Shown: positions 1 through 5,749 of the stretch, piece by piece | Position numbering within the stretch: the stretch's first letter is position 1 | Layout of the letters: each line of letters starts with the position of its first letter | Assembly: GCA_900770015.1 (NCBI GenBank) | Contig: CAAGIU010000222.1 | Span: 1 to 6,693, forward strand | Length of the DNA: 6,693 nt | Direction of reading: 5' to 3' | Source: an uncultured Oscillospiraceae bacterium | GTDB lineage: Bacteria; Bacillota_A; Clostridia; Oscillospirales; Oscillospiraceae | Program-made: the position numbers and the translations under genes | The notes under the pieces: generated by a model | Databases searched by the model: none | What the model was told of the DNA's origin: nothing | What the model saw: the letters and a program-made list of their open reading frames with translations, nothing else

Positions 1-42
1 TGTTTTCTGAATTTTTTATCAGTTTTTCCACAGCCACCCCCC

Positions 43-94
43 AAAAAAGAGGGCTGCCTCTCATGATTTTTGCAAATCATTTTGAGACAGCCCC
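43..94 (-). terminator. Intrinsic terminator downstream of ppdK
   Basis: On the plus strand GGGCTG (51-56), TCTC (59-62) and ATGATTT (63-69) pair with AAATCAT (74-80), GAGA (84-87) and CAGCCC (88-93). The loop is TTGC (70-73), with a CC bulge on one arm and a TTT bulge on the other. Read on the minus strand, the stem is followed by TCTTTTTT (50-43), the U-run expected of an intrinsic terminator. It begins about 30 nt past the ppdK stop codon, so it most likely ends the ppdK transcript. The GGGCTGTCTC-type arm looks like a repeated intergenic terminator unit, but that cannot be tested within one window. Confidence 0.8.
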
Positions 95-122
95 TTTCTT
101 GTGATGGAAAATGCTCAGGAAA

Positions 123-2759
123 TTACATCTCGGCGATGGCGGCCTGAGCAGCAGCCAGGCGGGCGATGGGCACACGGAAGGGGCTGCAGGAGACGTAGTC
201 CAGGCCGATCTTGTGGCAGAACTCCACGCTGGTGGGGTCGCCGCCGTGCTCGCCGCAGATGCCGCAGTGCAGCTCGGGACGCTCGGCCTTGCCCAGCTTC
301 ATGGCCATCTTCATCAGAGAGCCGACGCCAACCTGATCCAGCTTGGCGAAGGGATCGTTCTCGTAGATCTTGGCATCGTAGTAGGAGCCCAGGAACTTGC
401 CGGCATCGTCGCGGGAGAAGCCGAAGGTCATCTGGGTCAGGTCGTTGGTGCCGAAGCAGAAGAACTCGGCTTCCTTGGCGATCTCGTCGGCGGTCAGGCA
501 GGCACGGGGAATCTCGATCATGGTGCCGACCTGATAGTGCATATCGATACCGGCGGCGGCGATCTCCTCGTCGGCGGTCTTGACGACAACCTTCTTGACG
601 TAAGCCAGTTCCTTAACCTCACCCACCAGGGGGATCATGATCTCGGGAACCAGGTTCCAGTCGGGATGGGCCTTCTTCACATTGATGGCGGCACGGATGA
701 CGGCCTTGGTCTGCATGGCAGCGATCTCAGGATAGGTGACAGCCAGACGGCAGCCGCGGTGACCCATCATGGGGTTGAACTCATGCAGGGAGGCGATGAT
801 GGCATGGATGGCGGCAACGGACTTGTGCTGTGCCTTTGCCAGAGCCTCGATTTCGTACTCACTGGTGGGGACGAACTCGTGCAGAGGGGGATCCAGGAAG
901 CGGATACAGACGGGAGTGCCCTCCAGAGCCTCATACAGCTTCTCGAAGTCACTCTGCTGATAGGGCAGAATCTTGTTCAGTGCGACTTCACGCTCGGCAG
1001 CGGTGTCGGAGCAGATCATTTCGCGGAAAGCGGCAATGCGCTCTGCCTCGAAGAACATATGCTCGGTACGGCACAGGCCAATGCCTTCGGCGCCCAGCTC
1101 CCGGGCCTTTCTGGCGTCGGCGGGGGTATCGGCATTGGTGCGGACCTTCAGGCGGCGGTACTTGTCGGCCAGCGCCATGATGCGGCCGAACTCGCCGGCG
1201 ATCTCGGCATCCACAGTGGGGATAATGCCGTCATAGATATTGCCGGTGGAGCCGTCAATGGAGATATAGTCGCCCTCGTGGAAGGTCTTGCCACCCAGGG
1301 TGAACTGCTTGTTCTCCTCGTCCATGACGATGTCGCCGCAGCCGGAGACACAGCAGGAGCCCATGCCGCGGGCAACGACGGCAGCGTGGGAGGTCATGCC
1401 GCCGCGGACGGTCAGGATGCCCTGAGAAACCTTCATGCCGGTGATGTCCTCGGGAGAGGTCTCCAGACGAACCAGAACCACCTTCTCATGGCGGGCAGCC
1501 CACTCCTCGGCATCCTCAGCGGTGAAGACGATCTTACCGCAGGCAGCTCCGGGGGAAGCGCCCAGGCCCTTGCCGATGGGTGTGGCAGCCTTCAGAGCCT
1601 TGGTATCGAACTGGGGATGCAGCAGAGTATCCAGGTTCCGGGGATCGATCATGGCCACAGCCTTCTTCTCGTCGATCATGCCCTCGTCGATGAGGTCGCA
1701 GGCGATCTTCAGAGCGGCCTTGGCGGTGCGCTTGCCGTTACGGGTCTGGAGCATGTAGAGCTTGCCGTTTTCCACGGTGAACTCCATGTCCTGCATGTCG
1801 CGGTAGTGATCCTCCAGCAGGGCGCAGACGCTGACAAACTGGTTGTAGGCCTCGGGGAACTGCTCAGCCATCTGCGCAATGGGCATGGGAGTACGGACAC
1901 CGGCCACCACGTCCTCGCCCTGGGCATTGACCAGGAACTCGCCCATCAGCTTCTTCTCGCCGGTGGCGGGGTCACGGGTGAAGGCAACACCGGTGCCGGA
2001 GTTGTCGTTCAGGTTGCCAAAGACCATGGGCATGACATTGACGGCAGTGCCCCAGGAATAGGGGATATCGTTGTCCCGGCGGTAGACATTGGCCCGGGGG
2101 TTGTCCCAGGAACGGAAGACGGCACGGATGGCCTCGTACAGCTGAACCTTGGGATCGCTGGGGAAATCGGTGCCCAGCTTGGCCTTGTACTCGGCCTTGA
2201 ACTGGCCTGCCAGCTCCTTCAGATCCTCGGCAGTCAGCTCCACATCGAACTTGACGCCCTTCTTCTCCTTCATCTGGTCGATGAGCTGCTCAAAGTACTT
2301 CTTACCCACTTCCATAACCACGTCAGAGAACATCTGAATGAAGCGGCGGTAGGAGTCCCACACAAAGCGGGCAAACTTGGGATCGGGATTGCCCTTGATC
2401 ATGGCCTCGACCACGTCGTCGTTCAGGCCCAGGTTCAGGATGGTGTCCATCATGCCGGGCATGGAAGCGCGGGCGCCGGAACGGACGGAGACCAGCAGAG
2501 GATTGGTCAGGCTGCCAAACTTCTTGCCGTTGATCTGCTCCATCTTGTCAACGTACTCCATGATCTGGCCCATGATCTCGTCATTGATCTTCTGGCCATC
2601 CTCATAGTATTTGGTGCAGGCTTCGGTGGAAATAGTAAAGCCCTGGGGAACAGGCAGACCGATGTTGGTCATTTCAGCCAGATTGGCGCCCTTACCGCCC
2701 AGGAGCTCCCTCATTTTTCCGTTGCCTTCGGTAAACAGGTAGACGTACTTGTGAGACAT
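123..2759 (-). CDS. ppdK: Pyruvate, phosphate dikinase
   Basis: The 878-residue protein interconverts pyruvate, ATP and phosphate with PEP, AMP and pyrophosphate in the cytosol. In anaerobic Firmicutes it often works in the glycolytic direction or supplies PEP. The N-terminal ATP-grasp domain is visible from residue 1 (GGKGANLAEM at 21-30, SVRSGARASMPGMMDT from 91). The central phosphohistidine domain carries GGMTSHAAV with catalytic His458. The C-terminal PEP/pyruvate TIM-barrel has RFLDPPLHEF near 620, GHRGCRL at 666-672, GTNDLTQ at 770-776 and catalytic Cys835 in CGICGEHGGDP. Length matches the bacterial enzymes (about 875 residues) and no key residue is missing. The ATG at 2759 is preceded by GAAAGGGG (2776-2769) at 9-nt spacing. 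It has its own promoter and terminator, so it looks monocistronic. Stop codon is TAA. A long open frame on the opposite strand is a composition artefact. Confidence 0.97.
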   Translation of the reverse strand: MSHKYVYLFTEGNGKMRELLGGKGANLAEMTNIGLPVPQGFTISTEACTKYYEDGQKINDEIMGQIMEYVDKMEQINGKKFGSLTNPLLVSVRSGARASMPGMMDTILNLGLNDDVVEAMIKGNPDPKFARFVWDSYRRFIQMFSDVVMEVGKKYFEQLIDQMKEKKGVKFDVELTAEDLKELAGQFKAEYKAKLGTDFPSDPKVQLYEAIRAVFRSWDNPRANVYRRDNDIPYSWGTAVNVMPMVFGNLNDNSGTGVAFTRDPATGEKKLMGEFLVNAQGEDVVAGVRTPMPIAQMAEQFPEAYNQFVSVCALLEDHYRDMQDMEFTVENGKLYMLQTRNGKRTAKAALKIACDLIDEGMIDEKKAVAMIDPRNLDTLLHPQFDTKALKAATPIGKGLGASPGAACGKIVFTAEDAEEWAARHEKVVLVRLETSPEDITGMKVSQGILTVRGGMTSHAAVVARGMGSCCVSGCGDIVMDEENKQFTLGGKTFHEGDYISIDGSTGNIYDGIIPTVDAEIAGEFGRIMALADKYRRLKVRTNADTPADARKARELGAEGIGLCRTEHMFFEAERIAAFREMICSDTAAEREVALNKILPYQQSDFEKLYEALEGTPVCIRFLDPPLHEFVPTSEYEIEALAKAQHKSVAAIHAIIASLHEFNPMMGHRGCRLAVTYPEIAAMQTKAVIRAAINVKKAHPDWNLVPEIMIPLVGEVKELAYVKKVVVKTADEEIAAAGIDMHYQVGTMIEIPRACLTADEIAKEAEFFCFGTNDLTQMTFGFSRDDAGKFLGSYYDAKIYENDPFAKLDQVGVGSLMKMAMKLGKAERPELHCGICGEHGGDPTSVEFCHKIGLDYVSCSPFRVPIARLAAAQAAIAEM

Positions 2760-2843
2760 GGAATGATACCCCTTTCGATTCTAACGCGATTCATTTTCGC
2801 TATTATTTGTATATTTTTCAATAGCTATGTTTTACGCCCACAT

Positions 2844-2872
2844 AGTATAACATGTACTCCCGTAAAAATCAA
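2844..2872 (-). promoter_or_regulatory. Sigma-A-type promoter of ppdK
   Basis: On the minus strand, TTGATT (2872-2867) is followed by a 17-nt spacer and TATACT (2849-2844). TG sits one base before the -10, making an extended -10. Transcription should start near 2837, giving an untranslated leader of about 78 nt before the ppdK ATG at 2759. The leader is AT-rich, and I see no riboswitch-like fold in it. Prediction is from sequence match alone. Confidence 0.7.
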
Positions 2873-2936
2873 ATCATTTTACGATATTTTTACAGAAAGA
2901 TAGCCAAATTGTTGAATTCGACAGATTATTTCCTTG

Positions 2937-2947
2937 GTGATTATCAC
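2937..2947. promoter_or_regulatory. Short palindrome upstream of ppdK, possible operator
   Basis: GTGATTATCAC is a perfect 5+1+5 inverted repeat about 65 nt upstream of the ppdK -35. With its flanks it reads TTGGTGATTATCACAA, loosely like CRP/FNR or Rex-type half-sites (TGTGA/TCACA), but neither consensus fits fully. It could also be chance in an AT-rich gap. Confidence 0.25.
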
Positions 2948-2979
2948 AAATAACCATAGGCAATCCTGCTCTTTCTTTT

Positions 2980-2993
2980 TGTAAACGTTTTCG
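2980..2993 (+). promoter_or_regulatory. Candidate CcpA cre site
   Basis: TGTAAACGTTTTCG matches 13 of 14 positions of the catabolite-responsive element consensus TGWAANCGNTNWCA; only the final A is missing. The central AAACGTTT is a perfect palindrome. It lies 4 nt past the DUF2284 stop codon and about 110 nt upstream of the ppdK -35. That is far for direct activation but compatible with carbon control of ppdK through looping, or with roadblock of readthrough from the upstream unit. Any LacI/GalR-family regulator could use such a site. Confidence 0.45.
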
Positions 2994-2996
2994 TCT

Positions 2997-3551
2997 TCAT
3001 TCGTGTCTTTCGTCAGAAAACAGCAGCATGGAGATCCATGTCACCACATTCTGACCGTACTGGAAATCCAGCCCATTACGCTCCAGGACCGGGACCACGT
3101 TGATGCCCTGGCTCTCCACGCAGGGGTGCATTCTCTCCGGGAAGCGGCAGGGCCGGCCATCCAGGATGGCACAGCGGGGACAGATGGCGCAGGACTCCGT
3201 GGAAAGGACGTAGGGCTCCACGCCAAGCTCGCGCAAAATGTCCACCACCTCATCGGTGATCTCCTCATGGGCATCGCGGGTGGCCAGGGTCTCGGCAATG
3301 TCCGCGATGTCCGCCACCTCGGTGATGGTGGAAATCACCAGACAGCTGTCGAAGCCCATGCAATGCTTCCGGCATTCCTCCACCGTGCCCACACTGGGCG
3401 GGCAGGCCCAGGATTTTCCGTAGCGGTCGCACTCATGCTCACAGATCCACCGGACCCGCTGGGAAAATTCCAGTTCCTTCGGGTCTGTAAAGAAATAGAC
3501 ATACAGCGGCAGCTCGCTGAGCCTGCGCTCCAGTTCTTCTCTGTCGATCAT
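2997..3551 (-). CDS. DUF2284-type putative metal-binding protein
   Basis: This 184-residue protein is rich in cysteine (11 residues). The motifs are C37-x3-C41, SWACPP with C50, C60-x3-C64, C70, then C121-x2-C124-x2-C127, C135 and C144 in the stretch SCAICPRC...RPCRFPE..HPC. This pattern resembles the DUF2284 family, thought to bind metal or an iron-sulfur cluster; biochemical function is unknown to me. There is no signal peptide or membrane segment, so it should be cytosolic. The start is ATG at 3551: GGAGGAG (3563-3557) sits 5 nt before it, whereas the in-frame TTG one codon upstream would sit only 2 nt from that site. Its ATG overlaps the TGA of the phosphatase gene by one base (TGATG), implying translational coupling. 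Stop codon is TGA. No terminator follows, so readthrough toward ppdK is possible. Confidence 0.82.
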   Translation of the reverse strand: MIDREELERRLSELPLYVYFFTDPKELEFSQRVRWICEHECDRYGKSWACPPSVGTVEECRKHCMGFDSCLVISTITEVADIADIAETLATRDAHEEITDEVVDILRELGVEPYVLSTESCAICPRCAILDGRPCRFPERMHPCVESQGINVVPVLERNGLDFQYGQNVVTWISMLLFSDERHE

Positions 3552-3979
3552 CAAAACTCCTCCAAAATTCCCCGGCAGCCTTCCACAATATCCTCCCAGG
3601 TCTGTTCAAAATCTCCGGTGTACCAGGGGTCCGCAACATCCCGGTTCAGCAGCGGACGGATTTTCTCCGGATCCTTCGGCAGCATCCGGGCCAGCCAGCG
3701 GGCATTGGATGCATCCATATAGTAAATCCGGTCAAAGTACCGGTAGTCCTCCATGGTCACCTGCCGCGCCGCATGACCGTCGCACCGGATCCCGTGCTTC
3801 TGCAGCTCCCTGCGGGCAGGCGGATACACGGGATTGCCGATCTCCTCCCGGCTCACCGCCGCGGAAGCAATCTCAAACTCCCCCGCCCTGCCCGCCTTTG
3901 CTGCCATATCCTTTAATACGTACTCCCCCATGGGACTGCGGCAAATGTTGCCGTGGCAGATGAACAGGATCTTTATCAT
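3551..3979 (-). CDS. Low-molecular-weight protein tyrosine phosphatase
   Basis: The 142-residue cytosolic enzyme has the family's P-loop at the extreme N-terminus: C8-HGNI-C-R14-S15, the C-x5-R-S signature, with Cys8 as nucleophile. The general-acid loop DPWY is near the C-terminus, with Asp at about 117. Length and order fit the family (about 140-160 residues). It removes phosphate from phosphotyrosine. In Firmicutes such enzymes act on stress and envelope proteins, though the substrate here is unknown. The P-loop HGNICRSPMGE is the classical phosphatase form, not typical ArsC arsenate reductase. The second in-frame ATG (3979) is preferred because GAGGAG (3995-3990) lies 10 nt before it and only 1 nt before the ATG at 3988. 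The downstream gene overlaps by one base, so the two form one unit. A mobile element ends just upstream and may have replaced the native promoter. Confidence 0.9.
   Translation of the reverse strand: MIKILFICHGNICRSPMGEYVLKDMAAKAGRAGEFEIASAAVSREEIGNPVYPPARRELQKHGIRCDGHAARQVTMEDYRYFDRIYYMDASNARWLARMLPKDPEKIRPLLNRDVADPWYTGDFEQTWEDIVEGCRGILEEF
3557..3563 (-). promoter_or_regulatory. Ribosome binding site and TGATG coupling for the DUF2284 gene
   Basis: GGAGGAG lies inside the last codons of the phosphatase gene, 5 nt before ATG at 3551. The stop TGA (3553-3551) and that ATG share one base. This arrangement fixes the DUF2284 start and suggests that ribosomes finishing the phosphatase re-initiate at once. 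Confidence 0.75.
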
Positions 3980-3989
3980 TGCAATCATA

Positions 3990-3995
3990 CTCCTC
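3990..3995 (-). promoter_or_regulatory. Ribosome binding site that decides the phosphatase start
   Basis: GAGGAG on the minus strand sits 1 nt before ATG 3988 and 10 nt before ATG 3979. The first spacing is too short to work and the second is slightly long but usable. This places the start at 3979 and yields the usual short N-terminus before the P-loop. Confidence 0.6.
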
Positions 3996-3999
3996 GATA

Positions 4000-4073
4000 A
4001 GCCACGATTTGCTTAGAGCCGCAACGACTTTTCGGTTTTTGCATCTTCTGTGTCATCGTGTTTTATCGTGGCT
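4000..4073. repeat. 9-bp inverted repeat near the element boundary
   Basis: AGCCACGAT (4000-4008) is the exact reverse complement of ATCGTGGCT (4065-4073), separated by 56 nt. Inside the left arm area, TAAGC (3998-4002) and GCTTA (4011-4015) flank an 8-nt spacer, CACGATTT. That resembles a tyrosine-recombinase crossover site with short arms. Either structure could mark the element end or be fortuitous. Confidence 0.35.
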
Positions 4074-4080
4074 CTTCGTG
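4056..4080 (+). repeat. Three TCGTG repeats at an exact 10-bp pitch
   Basis: TCGTG occurs at 4056-4060, 4066-4070 and 4076-4080, in the decamers ATCGTGTTTT, ATCGTGGCTC and TTCGTGGCAT. An inverted copy (CACGA) is at 4003-4007. A 10-bp pitch puts all three on one face of the helix, as expected for a protein-binding array near a recombination end. It lies between the Int boxes and the phosphatase gene, where no protein is encoded. Confidence 0.5.
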
Positions 4081-4099
4081 GCATATTGTTTTACGCAAA

Positions 4100-4150
4100 A
4101 GTAGCAAATCTGGTAGTAAACCACACCCCTTTACTACCAGCCATACTACC
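4100..4150. repeat. Int arm-type (DR2-like) site array, head-to-head pairs
   Basis: Four related boxes lie between int and the element boundary. Plus-strand copies are AGTAGCAAAT (4100-4109) and GGTAGTAAA (4112-4120), offset by 12 bp. Minus-strand copies are GGTAGTAAA (4138-4130) and GGTAGTAT (4150-4143), also offset by 12 bp. The inner pair forms a perfect 11-bp inverted repeat, CTGGTAGTAAA/TTTACTACCAG (4110-4120 and 4130-4140), with a 9-nt loop. From memory, the Tn916 Int arm-site oligonucleotide used for its structure contains AGTAGTAAAT, which these match closely. The hairpin could also serve as a weak terminator for int (stop codon at 4169), though only a broken T-run follows. Binding by this Int is inferred. 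Confidence 0.6.
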
Positions 4151-4168
4151 TATGGCAGACGAACACTT

Positions 4169-5365
4169 TTACGCTTCCGCAACCCGGTCAAATTCCGCCT
4201 TGGCATCGTCAAAAGTCAGATGGGTATAGGTGTTCAGCGTGACGCTGATATCCGAGTGACCCATGATGTATTGCAGGTTTTTCGGGCTCATGCCGCTGCG
4301 CGCCATGTTGGAACAGAAGGTGTGCCGGCATACATGGGGTGTGATCTTCGGAAGCTGCACTTTATAAATGCTGTTGTACTTGTTCAGGATATGCTTGAAG
4401 TAATGCTCCCAATGGAGGGCAACCATGGGCATCCCGTTCTTGTCCAGAAATAGAAAGCCCGTATAGCCGTCGATGATCGGTTCCTGCTTTGGAGCCTTTC
4501 GGTTGGCAATCACCCGGCGAAAGCATTCCGCAACCTGCTGGCTCATGGGCACATACCGCTCACCGCTTTTGGTCTTGGTGTCCTCGATGATGTACTCCAT
4601 ATCACGCTTGCGCTGAAGCTGGTGATCTACCCGGATACGCTTGTTCTGGAAGTCGATGTCCGAAATGGTCAGCCCGCAAAACTCGGAAATCCGCAGCCCG
4701 GTATGGAACAGGATGTAGATTCCGTCATAGTATTTGCGGTAGCAGTTATCCTCCTGAATGAACTTGAGGAATGCCCGCTCCTGCGCCCGGGTAATGGCTT
4801 CTCTTGTCACGCTGTCGTTGACAACCACGGTAGCCAGCTCAAAGCCAAAAGGATTCTTGCGGATCAGATCATCCTGCACCGCCATCTCAAAGGCAGGGCG
4901 GACCACGCCCCGAACCGAATGGATGGTGCTGTAGCCTCTGCCATCCTTTTGCAGCTTTATTAGCCATGCTTTGGCATCGGACAGCTTTACCTTATCGATG
5001 CGCAGGCTTCCGAAGGCTTCCTTTTTCAGAATGCCCACCACAAAATTGTAGTTGGCCTGGGTGTTGTGCCGGACGTTGACCTTCAGAGACAGGTACTTCT
5101 GCACCAGCTCCAGTACGGTAAGGTTTCCGCCGTTGGGGACGATCTAGTTGAACAAATCCTGCTGAATCTGCCTTTCTTTTTCCCGCAGAGACAAATCCCT
5201 GGGCTTCCCGGCAGGTGCCCGGTCATTTTTATCCAGTCTCCAGCTATAAACGAATTTGGTTTCGCCATTGATGTCTTTGTACTTGTAAGCATATCTTCCA
5301 TCCTGGCGTTGGCTCTCTCCGTTATGCAAAATGCGGTTTCGGTTATCCCGCCGCTTTTCGCTCAT
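4169..5365 (-). pseudogene. int: Tn916-type tyrosine integrase interrupted by in-frame TAG
   Basis: The frame spans 398 codons, close to Tn916 Int (about 405), and resembles it throughout. Residues 1-73 form the arm-binding domain (MSEKRRDN..., DGRYAYKY, FVYSWRLDK). Codon 74 is TAG (5146-5144). The core-binding domain follows to about residue 185, then the catalytic domain. All catalytic residues are present: Arg225 (TGLRISE), Lys266 (TKSGER), His344 and Arg347 (HVCRH), His370 (GHSD) and Tyr380 (NTYTHL). The start ATG at 5365 has AAAGGAG (5380-5374) at 8-nt spacing. The TAG fits a CAG-to-TAG change, as relatives have glutamine there from memory. A downstream restart at GTG 5104 lacks a convincing ribosome binding site. 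The result is probably a disabled recombinase, unless TAG is suppressed or the two parts act separately. No frameshift is present, and the catalytic part shows no further decay. Stop codon is TAA. Confidence 0.85.
5144..5146 (-). other. In-frame amber codon inside int
   Basis: The minus strand reads ...GAT TTG TTC AAC TAG ATC GTC CCC... in the int frame, with open frame continuing on both sides (DLFN, then IVPNGGN). It falls at the link between arm-binding and core-binding domains. The six annotated reading frames in the window end in TAA (ppdK, int, mob) or TGA (DUF2284, phosphatase, xis), never TAG. That is compatible with, but far too few to show, TAG reassignment. Confidence 0.9.
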
Positions 5366-5411
5366 ATAAAACGCTCCTTTCCATGAAGAGAGCTTCGATA
5401 TGATTGATGAA

Positions 5412-5442
5412 AGTATATCATACCGGAGCTCATTTTACTACT
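5412..5442 (-). promoter_or_regulatory. int promoter with overlapping Int box
   Basis: On the minus strand the extended -10 TGATATACT (5420-5412) would start transcription near 5405, about 40 nt before the int ATG. The -35 hexamer at 17-nt spacing is poor. That region instead overlaps AGTAGTAAA (5442-5434), a fifth copy of the Int arm-type box. Int or Xis binding there could repress int. The overlap is seen; the autoregulation is inferred. Confidence 0.5.
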
Positions 5443-5466
5443 GATTCTTTTTGATTTCACCGATTT

Positions 5467-5477
5467 CCTATGGCAGA
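5467..5477 (-). repeat. 11-nt repeat shared by the 3' flanks of xis and int
   Basis: Minus-strand TCTGCCATAGG lies here, 2 nt past the xis stop codon. An exact copy lies at 4159-4149, 9 nt past the int stop. Each copy is followed on the minus strand by a GTAGTAAA box, 11 nt away after int and 25 nt away after xis. An accessory-factor site, for example for Xis, is possible. Confidence 0.5.
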
Positions 5478-5479
5478 AG

Positions 5480-5677
5480 TCAGATTACGGACGCGGCATT
5501 CAGGTATTCCTCAAAGAGTTTTCGCTTAATCATGACCCGATTTCCGCTGGTCAGCAGGAAATTGGCATCCATGTTTTCGTCCACGATCTGACGCATTTTC
5601 TTTTCGCCAATATGAAAGTATTCGGCAGCTTCCCGGAGCGTCAACATGTACTTCTCCCAGTAGGGAATTTCTATCAT
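5480..5677 (-). CDS. xis: Tn916-type excisionase (Xis)
   Basis: This 65-residue basic protein resembles Tn916 Xis along its whole length. The N-terminal IPYWEKYMLT is followed by a helix-turn-helix-like segment (residues 12-33, LTLREAAEYFHIGEKKMRQIV). A wing follows around 43-53 (TSGNRVMIKRK), giving the small winged-helix fold of the family. Xis bends the element ends and biases Int toward excision. The ATG at 5677 is chosen, with GGAGG (5692-5688) 10 nt upstream. A TTG two codons earlier (5683) lies only 4 nt from that site but cannot be excluded, since it would give the Tn916-like N-terminal length. The gene sits between mob and int, in the order usual for such elements. Stop codon is TGA. 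Confidence 0.88.
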   Translation of the reverse strand: MIEIPYWEKYMLTLREAAEYFHIGEKKMRQIVDENMDANFLLTSGNRVMIKRKLFEEYLNAASVI

Positions 5678-5712
5678 AGGCAAATGTCCTCCATCTTTAT
5701 AGTATTTGGAAC

Positions 5713-5737
5713 ACTTCGCTGAAGTTTTCGGCGAAGT
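5713..5737. promoter_or_regulatory. Alternative hairpins in the mob-xis gap
   Basis: ACTTCGC (5713-5719) can pair with GCGAAGT (5731-5737), a 7-bp stem with an 11-nt loop. Alternatively ACTTC (5713-5717) can pair with GAAGT (5721-5725) across a 3-nt loop. The two folds exclude each other. The structure lies about 20 nt before the xis ribosome binding site and has no U-run, so it is not a standard terminator. It could protect a processed end or modulate xis expression. Confidence 0.35.
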
Positions 5738-5749
5738 AATATGCTGTAG

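Noticed and set aside
111..2903. A 930-codon open frame on the plus strand covering all of ppdK
   Set aside because: It is antisense to a complete, motif-verified ppdK. The product is low-complexity (Gly/Ala/Leu/His/Asp/Val-rich) with no recognisable domain. Strong third-position GC bias opens this frame.
3003..3722. A 239-codon plus-strand open frame over the DUF2284 and phosphatase genes
   Set aside because: It is antisense to two genes with clear family motifs, has no family resemblance of its own and runs across both genes without regard to their boundary.
4110..4140. Reading the 11-bp inverted repeat only as the int terminator
   Set aside because: The sequence past the stem (ATTTGCTACTTTTGCG on the minus strand) lacks a firm U-run. 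The arms are better explained as part of a four-box Int site array, so termination is at most a secondary role.
3989..4168. A tRNA 3' end as attachment site
   Set aside because: I looked for a T-arm (GGTTCRA-type) and acceptor stem in this strip on both strands and found none.
5083..5301. A 72-codon minus-strand frame that crosses the int amber codon
   Set aside because: It might hint at frameshift bypass, but its protein does not resemble integrase, and the true int frame continues directly after TAG without any shift.
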